A DNA stretch of 64,000 nucleotides from Gammaproteobacteria bacterium (GCA_022819855.1 JAJEGN010000016.1:46941-110940); one strand, 5' to 3'; counted from the first letter of the stretch, positions 50,142 to 62,660 are shown. Notes: generated by a model from the letters alone, not told the origin. A program made the numbers and translations.

Positions 50142-51647
50142 TCATCCGGCGAGCCTGCGTTGCCTGCGGTCGCTCGATGAGGGGATCTTCAGTGTTTCGC
50201 GGTACTTCGCCACCGTGCGGCGCGCGACGTGGACGCCGTCTTCGGCGAGCATTCGCGCGATCCGGCTGTCGCTGAGCGGCTTTTCCGGGTTTTCCGCGGC
50301 GACAAGCTTGCGGATCTTGGCGCGCACGGCCGTGGAAGAGCGGTCGCCCTCGCTGCCGCCGACGTGGCTCGAAAAGAAATACCTGAGTTCGAACATGCCG
50401 CGCGGCGTCAGCATGTACTTGTTGGCCGTGACGCGCGAGATCGTCGACTCGTGCATGCCGATCGCTTCGGCGACGTCGCGCAGGACCATGGGCTGCATGT
50501 GTTCGTCGCCATGCTCGAGGAACGCCGACTGGCGTTCCACGATCGTGAGCGCGACCCGCGCCAGGGTCTCGTTGCGTATTTCGAGGCTGCGGATGAGCCA
50601 GCGCGCCTCCTGAAGCTGGGTCCTGAGCACGTCGTAGTCGCTGCTGCGGCCAAGCGAGCCCGCGTATACGGGATTGACCCTGAGCCTCGGTGCGATCGAG
50701 TCGTTGAGCTCCACGACCCAACGGCCGTCGACGCGTCGGACGAATACATCGGGAACGACATAATCTGCCGCTGCTGCCTGGACCGCGGCGCCCGGGCGCG
50801 GGTGGCAGGCTCGAACGAGTAGCAGGGCATCCTTGAGTTCGCTGCCTGTCACGCGGAGTTGACGCTTGAGCGCGTCGTAGCGCTGCTCCGCCAGCAGTTC
50901 GAGATGCTCGCGTGCGATCGTGCGGGCGAGATCGAGACCCGGGACCTCCCGATCGAGTTGGTCGAGCTGCAGCAACATGCATTCGGCAACGGAGCGCGCC
51001 GCGACCCCGGCCGGGTCGAAGGTCTGCACGCGTTCGAGCATCGATTCGATCTCGGCAGGCGACGCGACGACGTCGGGCGCCAGCGTCGCGCGAATCGTCT
51101 CGAGGTCGTCGGTGACGTAGCCGTCATCGTTCACGGCATCGATGATCGCCTGCCCGATCGCCGTGCTGCGAGGGTCGAGGTTCTCGAGTTCCAGTTGCCA
51201 CAACAGGTGGTCGCTGAGCGTTTCGTCGGAGCGGTCAGCATGCTCGAAAGTGGGCAGGGAGTCGCCGTGCCTGACCGTCTCCGACGGTCCTGCTCTTTGT
51301 GCGTCGTCCCAGCCTCCGGCGGCAGGCGCGTCAAGATCGGCGCCTCCGTCCGCGCCGTCGGTAGCCCCGGAGGGCGCGTCGAAGTCAAGGCCGCCGTCCG
51401 CGCCGTCGGCGGCATCCGCCGTTGCGTCCCGCTCGAAGCTTGCATCGCTGCCGCCGCCCGCGTCGCCGGCGCCGGGCGCCTCCGCGTCCGGTTCGTCGAT
51501 CTCGAGCATCACGTTCTGCTCGAGCGCCTGCTGGATGCGGACCCTGAGGTCGATGATCGGCAACTGCAGCAGGTGGATCGCCTGCTGCAGTTGCGGCGTC
51601 ATCTTGAGCTGCTGCGAGAGCCGCAGTTGCAGGGCCGGCTTCAGCAT
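50142..51647 (-). CDS. rpoN: RNA polymerase sigma-54 factor
   Basis: MLKPALQLRLSQQLKMTPQLQQAIHLLQLP N-terminus; C-terminal RpoN box ARRTVAKYRETLKIPSSSDRR. Confidence 0.97.
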   Translation of the reverse strand: MLKPALQLRLSQQLKMTPQLQQAIHLLQLPIIDLRVRIQQALEQNVMLEIDEPDAEAPGAGDAGGGSDASFERDATADAADGADGGLDFDAPSGATDGADGGADLDAPAAGGWDDAQRAGPSETVRHGDSLPTFEHADRSDETLSDHLLWQLELENLDPRSTAIGQAIIDAVNDDGYVTDDLETIRATLAPDVVASPAEIESMLERVQTFDPAGVAARSVAECMLLQLDQLDREVPGLDLARTIAREHLELLAEQRYDALKRQLRVTGSELKDALLLVRACHPRPGAAVQAAAADYVVPDVFVRRVDGRWVVELNDSIAPRLRVNPVYAGSLGRSSDYDVLRTQLQEARWLIRSLEIRNETLARVALTIVERQSAFLEHGDEHMQPMVLRDVAEAIGMHESTISRVTANKYMLTPRGMFELRYFFSSHVGGSEGDRSSTAVRAKIRKLVAAENPEKPLSDSRIARMLAEDGVHVARRTVAKYRETLKIPSSSDRRQRRLAG

Positions 51648-51662
51648 TCGGTCGCCCGCATG

Positions 51663-52388
51663 TCAGAGTGAGAAGTCCTCGCCGAGGTAGACCTCTCGTA
51701 CGTTCCTGTTGGCCAGAATCTCATTCGGTGTGCCGGCGGCCATCAGTGCGCCTTCGTTCAGGATATAGGCATGCTGGCAAATTCCAAGCGTTTCGCGCAC
51801 GTTGTGGTCGGTGACCAGAACGCCGATTTCGCGTTGGCTCAGTTGTCCTATGATGCGCTGGATATCGACCACCGATATCGGATCGACGCCGGCGAAGGGC
51901 TCGTCAAGCAGAACGAACTTAGGGTTGGCCGCGAGGGCCCGGGCAATCTCGACCCTGCGGCGTTCCCCGCCCGAAAGGCTCACGCCGAGACTGTCCCTGA
52001 CGTGGCCGATGTGCAGTTCTTCGAGCAGTTCTTCGAGTTCGGCCTGCCGGGCGGCGCGGTTCAATCCCGAGCGGGTCTCGAGTATCGCGCGAATGTTGTC
52101 GGCAACGCTGAGCTTGCGAAACACCGATGCCTCCTGCGGCAGGTAGCCGAGGCCGAGTTGGGCGCGCCGGTGAACGGGCTGACGCGTGATGTCCTTGCCG
52201 TTGAGCAGGATGTTGCCGCGGTCGCAGCGCAGGAGTCCCACGATCATGTAGAAGGCCGTCGTCTTGCCGGCGCCGTTCGGGCCGAGCAGGCCGACAACCT
52301 CGCCGCTCTCGATCGTGAGCGTCAGTTCCTTGACGACTTCCCGCTGGCGATAGCGTTTGGCGATTCCGCGCGCCTCGAGCTTGCTCAT
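51663..52388 (-). CDS. lptB: LPS export ABC transporter ATP-binding protein
   Basis: [69 protein letters not shown]. Confidence 0.96.
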   Translation of the reverse strand: MSKLEARGIAKRYRQREVVKELTLTIESGEVVGLLGPNGAGKTTAFYMIVGLLRCDRGNILLNGKDITRQPVHRRAQLGLGYLPQEASVFRKLSVADNIRAILETRSGLNRAARQAELEELLEELHIGHVRDSLGVSLSGGERRRVEIARALAANPKFVLLDEPFAGVDPISVVDIQRIIGQLSQREIGVLVTDHNVRETLGICQHAYILNEGALMAAGTPNEILANRNVREVYLGEDFSL

Positions 52389-53128
52389 ATCGGCTCGGGC
52401 GAATCCGCTTCCGGCGTTTCCTCCTCCGCCGGCGGCACGATCAGGATCGTAAACGGTTCGCCGCAGTCGGACGTGCCTGATGCCACCTGTTCCTGGGTCA
52501 GGTCGTAGATCAGGTCGCAGCCGCGAATCTCGTTGGGACCGACGACGAGCGCCGCGTCGCCTTCCATGCGCACGGTGCCCGCGACGTTGTCGTAATGCAC
52601 GCGGCTGGAGGTGCCGCGCACGCGTTCCTCACGCTGCGGCTGCGTGTCCTCGAACGTCACGGGGTCGCCCAGCAGTTCGCCCATGACGAGCTGATGCGAG
52701 TCGAAGGAAAACACGGCGCGTTCTGCCGCGATGACGGCCGATTCGATCGCGATCGTGACGTTGCCGCTGAACTCCCATTCGCTGGCCGCGAAGTCGAGAC
52801 CGGAGGCCGTGGCAAGGTCGGCTTCGATGCTGAGCTCGCCCTGCGTTATGCGTACGCCCTCGATCGAGAACTCGTTCGACGCGCGGTCGATCGAGGTCGT
52901 CGTCGCTTCGAGCGAGATCGTCTGCGGAGTTTCGTCGGCCTGCCCGAGCGCCAGGCATGGCCAAAGGACACAAAGCGCCACGAGCTGGCGCCGTCGACGT
53001 GCTTCGGCAAATCGCTGCAAGCCGCGCCACGCTCCGCCGGAAACATCCGGAACTGCTCGAGACGCAATCGATATCCTTTCCATGAGCGATTGTCTTATGC
53101 GGCGAACAACTCTTCGGAGCAGTCTCAT
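52385..53128 (-). CDS. lptA: Lipopolysaccharide transport periplasmic protein LptA
   Basis: Between lptB and lptC; OstA-like repeats, [28 protein letters not shown]. Confidence 0.85.
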   Translation of the reverse strand: MRLLRRVVRRIRQSLMERISIASRAVPDVSGGAWRGLQRFAEARRRRQLVALCVLWPCLALGQADETPQTISLEATTTSIDRASNEFSIEGVRITQGELSIEADLATASGLDFAASEWEFSGNVTIAIESAVIAAERAVFSFDSHQLVMGELLGDPVTFEDTQPQREERVRGTSSRVHYDNVAGTVRMEGDAALVVGPNEIRGCDLIYDLTQEQVASGTSDCGEPFTILIVPPAEEETPEADSPEPI

Positions 53129-53727
53129 TCAGAGCGTTCCCGGGGATCGAACCGGCCATGTACGCTTGAAAGTTCGAGCCTGTCGTCCTTGAGGTCGGCG
53201 GACAGTCCGTTCGCTTCGAGCCGGTTGCCGTCGAACGACAGGATCACCGGTGAATCGGTAGTCGCCGTATATCGCTCCGGTTCCAGTAGCAGCCGGTCCG
53301 CTTCGATCACGACTTGCCTCGACGGTTCCTCGGCGGCGCTCGTCACGCGGATGTTCCCGCGCAGATTGAGCCAGGACCGGTCACTCGGAGCGGTGGCCCG
53401 CTCGGCCTCGACGAGCCACGCGACGGCTTCGCTGTCCCGGTATTGCACGCGGACATCGCTGAGTTCGAGCTCGCGCTCGCTGCCGGATTCCTCGACCCGG
53501 CCGGCAACGATGCGAAACATGACGGCGCCCGCGTCGTCCGTGCCGAGGAGCGTCACATCCTCGAGGTAGTAGCCCGGAGGCGCATCTGCGGGGGGCCCGG
53601 CGGGTCGTTGATCTGCGGCATCCGGGCGACTCGCGAGCCACGTCACGAGGGCTGCCGTGCACAGCACGACGTAGACGGCAGAGTTTCGGGCATTGAAGTG
53701 CATGTCGCGTGGGGCGTTACGCAGCAC
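53125..53727 (-). CDS. lptC: LPS export protein LptC (start may be 53703)
   Basis: Single N-terminal TM, YYLEDVTLLGTDDAGAVMFRIVAGRVEE; upstream of lptA. Confidence 0.82.
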   Translation of the reverse strand: MLRNAPRDMHFNARNSAVYVVLCTAALVTWLASRPDAADQRPAGPPADAPPGYYLEDVTLLGTDDAGAVMFRIVAGRVEESGSERELELSDVRVQYRDSEAVAWLVEAERATAPSDRSWLNLRGNIRVTSAAEEPSRQVVIEADRLLLEPERYTATTDSPVILSFDGNRLEANGLSADLKDDRLELSSVHGRFDPRERSE

Positions 53728-53954
53728 CGGCTTGCGATGTCAGCTTCGATTGTACGCCATGCCGCCCGGTGGACCGGAACGACTGAGCGCATGTGCCGGA
53801 AAGCGCCAGGCCGCTGAATTTGCGGTGCGCTGCGCTCGCGCCCGGTCAGCCGTCCTCGGCGAGGCGAACCGGCGCTCCACGCCGCGCGGCGCTCACGGCG
53901 TACTGATAGACTACACGCCGGTCGCCGGCAGGCGCGATCCGGGCGGAAGAGGCG

Positions 53955-55470
<1,516 letters not shown>

Positions 55471-55509
55471 CGGTCTGCGCTGACCCGTCCGGACGCGCAC
55501 GCTGCGGCT

Positions 55510-56880
55510 TCAGGCCATCCGCACCCAACGCAGCAGCGTCCTGAGGTTCGGCGGCTTGCCGTGCATGAGCAAGCCGATGCGGAACACCTTGGCGGCCACC
55601 CACACCGCGCCGACCACCGAGGCGGCGCCGATGCCGATCGAGAGCCAGACCTGCCACAATGGCGGCGGCTGGGTCGAGGCCATCCTGAGCAGCATGCCGA
55701 ACACGTTGATCAGCGGGAGGAAGCTCGCCACGATCGAGAGCGTCGAGTCGGGATCCCTCGAGATCACGGGCCAGAGCAGCCACGGAGTCATGAGGATCAA
55801 CATCAGCGGCATCTGCAGTTGCTGCGCTTCGCTCATCTCGTTGACCGCCGACCCGATCGCGAGCATCAGCGACCCGACCATGAAGAAGCCGATCAGGAAG
55901 AAGATCATGAGGTAGAAGATCAGCCAGGGATCCAGCAGGCCGAACAGGGAAAACGACGTCAGCACGACAAGACCCACCCCGATGTAAAGCGCCATCGTGA
56001 CCAGGCTGATCGCCACGCCGCCCAGCAGCTTCCCGGCCATGAGCTGCATCGGCGAGACCGCGGACAACAGGACTTCGACGACGCGGCTCGACTTCTCCTC
56101 GATCGTCGAGGTCAGCATCGTGCCGCTGCCGGTCATGATGCCCATGAACAGCAGCATCATGAATCCCATCGGCAACAGGAAGTTGAATCCGGGCAGGGTG
56201 CGCTGCTCGCCGTCCGGGCCGACCGTGATCGACGCCGGCGGGGACACCCGCAGAACGGCTTCGACAGCCTCCCTGTCGAGCGACTGCCGGGCGACGCGCG
56301 CGGCGACGATCGCTTCCTGAACGCTGCTGTGTATGAAGCCGAGATCGCGGTCGTCGAGGTTGGGCGCGACGTAGAGATCGTACGTTCCGAACTCCAGTTC
56401 GCCGCCCGGCGCCGCGACCGCGTCGTCGTGAATCACGATCAGGGCGGTGTGCCGCAGGCCGTCGGTTTCTCCGTTCAGCCAGGCCTTTTCGGCTTCGATG
56501 TCCGCATCGGGCGGCAGTTCGACCAGGCGGACGTCGGGGGCCGGTCCGAGTTGCTCGAACATCGACCGCGCCATGTCCACTTGCGCAACGTCCCGAACCG
56601 AGTCGGGTATCTGCTCCAGAGCGGCGCGGCGCTGCTCGAACCGCCGCTCGGCTATGGCCTCCGGGTCGAGCGCCAGGCGCAGTTCGGGCAATACGGCTCC
56701 GGTCGGATCGATGATTGCGTAGCCGCCTTCGATCTGGAAGTCGCTGCCGTCCAGGAGTCGCGGCAGCAGGGTGCCCGACAGGACCAGGATGAGCGGAAAG
56801 ATCAGAAGCCCGATGATGAAGCCCTTGGTCATCGCGACGGCCACGAAGTCGCGCAGCGCGATCTGCATGATGCGTTTCAT
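55510..56880 (-). CDS. ABC-2 type transporter permease (NatB-like)
   Basis: N-terminal TM, large extracytoplasmic loop, STIEEKSSRVVEVLLSAVSPMQLMAGKLLGG. Confidence 0.88.
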   Translation of the reverse strand: MKRIMQIALRDFVAVAMTKGFIIGLLIFPLILVLSGTLLPRLLDGSDFQIEGGYAIIDPTGAVLPELRLALDPEAIAERRFEQRRAALEQIPDSVRDVAQVDMARSMFEQLGPAPDVRLVELPPDADIEAEKAWLNGETDGLRHTALIVIHDDAVAAPGGELEFGTYDLYVAPNLDDRDLGFIHSSVQEAIVAARVARQSLDREAVEAVLRVSPPASITVGPDGEQRTLPGFNFLLPMGFMMLLFMGIMTGSGTMLTSTIEEKSSRVVEVLLSAVSPMQLMAGKLLGGVAISLVTMALYIGVGLVVLTSFSLFGLLDPWLIFYLMIFFLIGFFMVGSLMLAIGSAVNEMSEAQQLQMPLMLILMTPWLLWPVISRDPDSTLSIVASFLPLINVFGMLLRMASTQPPPLWQVWLSIGIGAASVVGAVWVAAKVFRIGLLMHGKPPNLRTLLRWVRMA

Positions 56881-57854
56881 GCCGTTGCTCCGGTCGTTGC
56901 AGCATCGCGCAGTTGCGCCCGCAGACTGTCCGTATCCGCGGCGGACGCGCTGTCGGTCACCAGCCCTATGAACACGTCCTCGAGCCGGGGACGGGACAAC
57001 TCGATGCGCGCCGCCGGCACCGCGGCCATGATCCGGCGCATGGCCAGGGCCGGGTCCGTGTCCGTCCGGAGCAGGATTTCAAGCCCGCGCTCACCCTGGG
57101 CTACGTCTTCGACTTCCTGCATCGCCGCGAGCATCCTGGTGTCGGCCGCGGGATCGAGCGGTTCGAACTGAACGCTGCGGGGGTCGAATCGACTGCGAAT
57201 GCCCGGCAGGGAATCGTCGAGAACCTTCCGACCCTTGTGCACCATGACGACATGCTCGCAGATCTCCTCGGCCTGCGGCATGACGTGAGTGGAAAACAGT
57301 ATCGTCGTGCCGCGTGCGTGCTCTTCGAGGATCAGGCTGCGAAGCATTCGCATGCTGACGGGATCGAGGCCGCTGAACGGCTCGTCGAGGATCAGCAGTT
57401 CGGGTTCGTGAAGCACGGCCGAGACGAACTGAACTTTCTGGGACATTCCCTTCGAAAGCTCGTCGCAGCGCTTCGATTCGATCCCGGGGAGCCCGACGCG
57501 CTCGAGCCAGCCGGAGATTCGCCGGTCGAGTCCCGGTCCGTCGATGCCCTTCAGGCGACCCACGTAGCGCAGGAAGGGGCGAACCTTCATTTTCCTGTAC
57601 AGGCCGCGTTCCTCGGGCAGGTAGCCGATCCGGTCCTTGGCCTGGAGTGCGGAGGCGCGGCCCAGCACCGCGACCTCTCCGGAATCCGGAAAGAGAATGG
57701 ACATGATCATGCGGATCGTGGTGGTCTTGCCCGCGCCGTTGGGTCCGATGAACCCGTAGAGACCGCCTGTCGGCACCGTCAGGTCCAGGCTGTCGACGGC
57801 CCGCATGTCGCCGAAGGTCTTGGTGACGCCTCTCAGGCGTATCGCGCTGTCCAT
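56877..57854 (-). CDS. ABC transporter ATP-binding protein (NatA-like)
   Basis: [57 protein letters not shown]. Confidence 0.93.
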   Translation of the reverse strand: MDSAIRLRGVTKTFGDMRAVDSLDLTVPTGGLYGFIGPNGAGKTTTIRMIMSILFPDSGEVAVLGRASALQAKDRIGYLPEERGLYRKMKVRPFLRYVGRLKGIDGPGLDRRISGWLERVGLPGIESKRCDELSKGMSQKVQFVSAVLHEPELLILDEPFSGLDPVSMRMLRSLILEEHARGTTILFSTHVMPQAEEICEHVVMVHKGRKVLDDSLPGIRSRFDPRSVQFEPLDPAADTRMLAAMQEVEDVAQGERGLEILLRTDTDPALAMRRIMAAVPAARIELSRPRLEDVFIGLVTDSASAADTDSLRAQLRDAATTGATA

Positions 57855-57902
57855 GGCTCTGTCACGTCCTTGTGTATTTCCTGCCGATACTGATCGGCCC
57901 GC

Positions 57903-58991
57903 TCAACTCCCGTCCTGCGCCGGGCGTTCCTCGAGCACGGCGACCGTGTCTATCACACGGCCGTCAAGCCGTCGCCCGCGCAGTTCGATGCGCTCGCCGG
58001 GCTGCGTGCCCGCGACGACGTTCATCGCCTGCTGTCCATTGAAGACGCGCTGCCCGGCGACATGGGTCAGGATGTCGCCGGGGCGCAGTCCCGCCAGCAG
58101 CGCCGGACCTGTCGCCGAACGTATCTGCACGGCGGACCCATCGATCCCGAGTATTGCCATATCGCGGCTCGAGAGATCGTCGACGTCGACGCCGAGATAG
58201 CCGCGAATGACCCGGCCATGTTCGATCAGTTGGGCCATGACCCCCCGGACGAGGTTGACGGGGATCGCGAAACCGATGCCTTCCGGCGGTGTCTGATCGC
58301 GCGCTGCGGTGCTCGTGACCGCCGTGTTGACGCCGACGAGCTCGCCCTGGCTGTTGACCAGGGCGCCGCCGGAGTTGCCGATGTTGATTGCCGCATCGGT
58401 CTGGATGAAATCCTCGAACTCGGCCACGTTGAGCTGGCTGCGGCCCGTCGCGCTCACAATGCCCATCGTGACCGTCTGGCTCAGGCCCAGCGAATTCCCG
58501 ATCGCGAGAACGACTTCTCCGACCTGAAGTTCATCCGACCGGCCGAGTGTGATGCTCGGCAGATCGGGGAGATCGATCCTGAGCAGCGCGAGCTCCGTCT
58601 CGGGGTCGGTCCCGACGATCTCCGGCGCCGCCACGCGGCCGTCGGCGAGCTGAACGCGAATCTCGTCAGCGCCCCGGATCACATGCCAGTTCGTGACCAG
58701 ATAGCCTTCCTGATCGATGACGACGGCCGAGCCGAGAAACCCGCCCCTGAGCGCTCGGCCGATACCGATGCCGGGTGCGGTCAGCGTGCGTTCCGTGTAG
58801 ATGTTCGCAACTGCGGGCGAGCTTGCCGCGACCGCGTCGGCGAAGCTCGCGACGGGCGTACCCGGGGATTCGGCCGGCGGAGCGACGAGATCCGGCTTGA
58901 CGAGCACGACCAGAAACGCGACGGCAAGTCCCACGGTAATTGACCGTGCGACGAAGCTCACAGCGCTCCAGCGGGTCGAAGTCTGGTTCAT
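57903..58991 (-). CDS. Periplasmic serine protease, DegS/AlgW type
   Basis: Single N-terminal TM, VTNWHVIRGADE, ELALLRID, GNSGGALVNSQG, one PDZ domain. Confidence 0.9.
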   Translation of the reverse strand: MNQTSTRWSAVSFVARSITVGLAVAFLVVLVKPDLVAPPAESPGTPVASFADAVAASSPAVANIYTERTLTAPGIGIGRALRGGFLGSAVVIDQEGYLVTNWHVIRGADEIRVQLADGRVAAPEIVGTDPETELALLRIDLPDLPSITLGRSDELQVGEVVLAIGNSLGLSQTVTMGIVSATGRSQLNVAEFEDFIQTDAAINIGNSGGALVNSQGELVGVNTAVTSTAARDQTPPEGIGFAIPVNLVRGVMAQLIEHGRVIRGYLGVDVDDLSSRDMAILGIDGSAVQIRSATGPALLAGLRPGDILTHVAGQRVFNGQQAMNVVAGTQPGERIELRGRRLDGRVIDTVAVLEERPAQDGS

Positions 58992-59157
58992 GATCATTCG
59001 GTTCGGCGGTCCCGAGCGCCCTCGGCACTTGTCGAGCCGCCTGCGATCCACAGGGTACAGACTCTATCGCAGATTGGCCCTTCCGGGGTGTTTCCAGGGC
59101 CGTTTTCCTGTCCTGAAACTCCCGGGGGCGCTGTGGTCAAGGTCTTCGGCCCGCGTG

Positions 59158-59163
59158 TATAAT
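59158..59163 (+). promoter_or_regulatory. Putative petABC -10 element
   Basis: GCGTGTATAATCCGCCGCCGCG; consensus TATAAT with preceding TG and GC-rich discriminator. Confidence 0.4.
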
Positions 59164-59292
59164 CCGCCGCCGCGACGAGTCGGACGACGTAGCGCTCGCG
59201 CCGGGCGCGGATTGCCATCACCACAATAGATCACGGAGTTACTTGACCCCGAGAGGCGGTCGCCGGCCGCCCTCTCCGTGCAGGAGTGGTCC

Positions 59293-59883
59293 ATGACCGA
59301 GAGCCAGAGACTCACGAGGCGACACTTTCTGACCGCCGCCACGGCCGTCACTGGCGGGGTGGGGGCCGTTGCCGCCGCCGTGCCCTTCGTTGCCTCGTTT
59401 CGCCCGAGTGCCCGGGCACAGGCGCTCGGCGCCCCGGTCGAGGTCGACGTCAGCAAGCTCGAGCCCGGTGCGCTGATGAAGGTCGAGTGGCGCGGTCGGC
59501 CGATCTATGTCGTGCACCGCACCGAGGCAATGCTCGGCGTGCTTGGCCGCGACGTCGAGCTCCTCGCAGACCCCGATTCGGCCGATTCCATTCAGCCCGG
59601 ATACGCGCGCAACGATCACAGGAGCGTCCGGCCCCGCATTCTCGTCGTCGAGGGCGTGTGCACGCATCTGGGGTGTGCGCCGTTGCCGCGGTTCGAGGTC
59701 GCTCCCGCGGATCTCGGCGCCGACTGGGGGGGTGGATTCTATTGTCCCTGCCACGGTTCGACGTTCGACCTCGCCGGGCGCGTATTCGCAGGCGTACCCG
59801 CGCCGACGAACCTGCCGGTACCGCCGTACCGCTACGTCGACGACGGCACGATACTCATCGGTGCGGACACCGGGAGCGTCTAG
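59293..59883 (+). CDS. petA: Ubiquinol-cytochrome c reductase iron-sulfur subunit (Rieske)
   Basis: Tat-like RRHFLTAATAV; CTHLGCAPL and CPCHGSTFDLAGRVF. Confidence 0.97.
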   Translation: MTESQRLTRRHFLTAATAVTGGVGAVAAAVPFVASFRPSARAQALGAPVEVDVSKLEPGALMKVEWRGRPIYVVHRTEAMLGVLGRDVELLADPDSADSIQPGYARNDHRSVRPRILVVEGVCTHLGCAPLPRFEVAPADLGADWGGGFYCPCHGSTFDLAGRVFAGVPAPTNLPVPPYRYVDDGTILIGADTGSV

Positions 59884-61140
59884 GTGGCGAGCGCGGCACC
59901 GGAGCTGAACCGCCGGCCTGGCAGACGATTCGACGCTTTGGTCGCGTGGGTCGATGCCCGTTTTCCGATGACGCGGCTCCTCAGGGAGCACGCCACGCAG
60001 TACTACGCGGCGAAGAATTTCAATTTCTGGTACGGCTTCGGCGTGCTTGCGACGGTCGTGCTGATCATGCAGTTCGTCACGGGCATTTTCCTGACGATGA
60101 ACTACAAGCCGTCCGCAGAGGAGGCGTTCGCCTCGGTCGAATACATCATGCGGGATGTCGACTGGGGCTGGCTCCTGCGCTACCTGCACTCGACGGGGGC
60201 TTCGGCCTTCTTCATCGTCGTCTACCTGCACATGTTCCGCGGGTTCATGTACGGGTCGTACAAGCGGCCGAGAGAACTCGTCTGGCTGATCGGCATGTTC
60301 ATCTACCTCTGCCTCATGGCGGAGGCCTTTTTCGGCTACCTGCTGCCCTGGGGCAACATGTCCTACTGGGGCGCGCAGGTCATCGTGTCGCTCTTCGGGG
60401 CTGTACCGGTCGTCGGCGAGGGCATCGCCGAATGGATCCGCGGCGACTTCTACATCTCGGACATCACGCTCAACCGGTTCTTCGCGTTCCACGTCATCGC
60501 GATGCCGCTGATCCTCCTGGTCCTCGTGGTCGTTCACATCATGGCCCTGCACGAGGTCGGCTCCGGCAATCCTGACGGCATCGAGATCAAGGAGCACAAG
60601 GACGCTGGCGGGAAGCCGCTCGACGGCGTCGCGTTTCATCCCTATCACACGAGCAAGGACCTCGTGATCATCATCGTGTTCTTCATCATCTTTTCGGCGG
60701 TGGTGTTCTTCGCGCCGGACATGGGCGGCTATTTTCTCGAACACGCGAACTTCGAGCCGGCGAATCCCTTGCAGACGCCCGAGCATATTGCTCCCGTGTG
60801 GTACTTCACGCCGTTTTACGCGATCCTGCGCGCCGTTCCCGACAAGCTGTTCGGTGTGGTCCTCATGGGCGGCGCCGTGCTCCTGCCGGTGTTCATGCCG
60901 TGGCTCGACCGCTGCCGCGTGAAGTCGGTTCGCTACCGAAGCTGGATCTACAAGACGGCGCTCGGCATCTTCGCCGTGAGCTTTCTGGCGCTGGGCTGGC
61001 TCGGCCTGCAGCCCGCCACCGGACTCTATACGACGTTCTCGAGAATCTTTTCGGTGCTCTACTTCGGCTTTTTCATCCTGATGCCGTTTTACACCAGCTA
61101 CGAGAAGACGAAGCCGGTGCCGATCCGGGTGACGAAATGA
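59884..61140 (+). CDS. petB: Cytochrome b
   Basis: NFWYGFGVLATVVLIMQFVTGIFLTMNYKPS, WGAQVI, PEHIAPVWYFTPFYAILRAVPDK. Confidence 0.97.
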   Translation: MASAAPELNRRPGRRFDALVAWVDARFPMTRLLREHATQYYAAKNFNFWYGFGVLATVVLIMQFVTGIFLTMNYKPSAEEAFASVEYIMRDVDWGWLLRYLHSTGASAFFIVVYLHMFRGFMYGSYKRPRELVWLIGMFIYLCLMAEAFFGYLLPWGNMSYWGAQVIVSLFGAVPVVGEGIAEWIRGDFYISDITLNRFFAFHVIAMPLILLVLVVVHIMALHEVGSGNPDGIEIKEHKDAGGKPLDGVAFHPYHTSKDLVIIIVFFIIFSAVVFFAPDMGGYFLEHANFEPANPLQTPEHIAPVWYFTPFYAILRAVPDKLFGVVLMGGAVLLPVFMPWLDRCRVKSVRYRSWIYKTALGIFAVSFLALGWLGLQPATGLYTTFSRIFSVLYFGFFILMPFYTSYEKTKPVPIRVTK

Positions 61141-61925
61141 GCGGCGGCAATCGGTGGCGGGAGTCCCGCGCCGCGGCGAGACCGGCGCGGCGCACGGCCG
61201 GACTCCTGGCCGTCATGGCTGTTTCGATGTTCGCCGCAACCGCGTCGGCACAGCACGAGGCAACACTCGAGCCTGCGGGCAACGATGTCGCCGACACGGC
61301 TTCGCTGCAACGCGGCGCAATGTACTTCGTCAACTACTGTCTGGGTTGCCACTCGGCCCAGTACGTGCGCTACAACCGCCTGGCCGAAGACCTGCAGCTC
61401 ACCGAAAACCTGGTCGTGCAGAACCTCATGTTCACCGGCGAGCAACCCTTCGACACGATGACCAATTCGATGCGCCCGGAAGATTCCGTCCGCTGGTTCG
61501 GTATCGCTCCGCCGGATCTGTCGCTGATCGCCCGCAGCCGCGGCACCGACTACGTCTATACTTTCCTGAGAAGCTTCTACGAGGCGCCTGCAAGCCCGAC
61601 GGGCGTCGACAACGTCGTGCTTCCGAATACCGCCATGCCCCACGTCCTGTGGGAATTGCAGGGAATCAACCGGGCAGTTTTCGAGGCCGACGAGGCGCAC
61701 GACGGCGAGGAGGTCTTTCGCCGTTTCGAGCAGGTCAGCGCCGGCCAGCTCGGTACCCAACAATACGACCAGGTCGTTCGGGATATCGTGAATTTTCTCG
61801 ATTACATCGGCGACCCGACGCAACTCGCCCGGGAAGCGCTGGGTGTTCGCGTCATCGCCTTTCTGCTGGTATTCCTCGTAATCGCCTGGCTGCTGAAAAG
61901 AGAAATCTGGAAGGACGTAACATAG
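61137..61925 (+). CDS. petC: Cytochrome c1
   Basis: ATGA overlap with petB; NYCLGCHSAQYVRYNRLAEDL haem site; C-terminal TM. Confidence 0.96.
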   Translation: MSGGNRWRESRAAARPARRTAGLLAVMAVSMFAATASAQHEATLEPAGNDVADTASLQRGAMYFVNYCLGCHSAQYVRYNRLAEDLQLTENLVVQNLMFTGEQPFDTMTNSMRPEDSVRWFGIAPPDLSLIARSRGTDYVYTFLRSFYEAPASPTGVDNVVLPNTAMPHVLWELQGINRAVFEADEAHDGEEVFRRFEQVSAGQLGTQQYDQVVRDIVNFLDYIGDPTQLAREALGVRVIAFLLVFLVIAWLLKREIWKDVT

Positions 61926-61961
61926 TCCCTGTCCGTTCCGGCAAATGAGGGGGAGACTTGT

Positions 61962-62591
61962 ATGGCGGTAATTTCCAACCGTCGCTCGGTAATGACGTTG
62001 TTCTCCAGTCCGACCGACGCGTGGAGCCATCGCACCCGTCTCGTGCTCGCCGAGAAGAACATCAGTATCGACATCGCGGACGTCGAGGGCGGCAACCTGC
62101 CCGAGGATTTGCTGGATCTGAATCCCTACAACAGCGTGCCGACCCTCGTCGACAGGGATCTGGTTCTCTACGATTCCCGCGTCATCATGGAATACCTCGA
62201 TGAGCGCTTCCCTCATCCGCCGCTCATGCCCGTCGATCCCGTGACCCGCGCACACTTTCGACTGGCGCTGTTCCGGATCGAGAAGGACTGGTACAGGCGC
62301 GCGGCGGGGATCGCAGCGGCCCGCGACCGAAAATCAGTGGCCGCAGACGTCAAGGCGCTCGAAGAGAGCATCCTGTCGAGCGCCGACATATTCCTGGCCA
62401 AGCGCTTCTTTCTGAGCGACGAATTCTCCCTCGTGGACTGCACGATCGCCCCCGTCCTCTGGCGCCTGCCGTTGTTCGATATCGCGCTGCCCAACCGGGC
62501 GCGGCCGATCCAGCGTTACATGGACGAAGTGTTTTCCAGGGCGTCGTTCCAGGCGAGCCTCACGGAGCTTGAGCTCGAGATGCGGCAGTAG
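61962..62591 (+). CDS. sspA: Stringent starvation protein A
   Basis: GST-like MTLFSSPTDAWSHRTRLVLAEKNISIDI; petABC-sspAB order. Confidence 0.93.
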   Translation: MAVISNRRSVMTLFSSPTDAWSHRTRLVLAEKNISIDIADVEGGNLPEDLLDLNPYNSVPTLVDRDLVLYDSRVIMEYLDERFPHPPLMPVDPVTRAHFRLALFRIEKDWYRRAAGIAAARDRKSVAADVKALEESILSSADIFLAKRFFLSDEFSLVDCTIAPVLWRLPLFDIALPNRARPIQRYMDEVFSRASFQASLTELELEMRQ

Positions 62592-62660
62592 TGGCCGCGA
62601 AGCCTGTGCCGCTGTACCTCGCGGCTGCAGATCCGCTTTGATCCGCCCTTGCAGCGATCG

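Noticed and set aside
55561-57171. 536-aa plus-strand ORF
   Set aside because: Antisense to the clearly coding ABC permease/ATPase pair.
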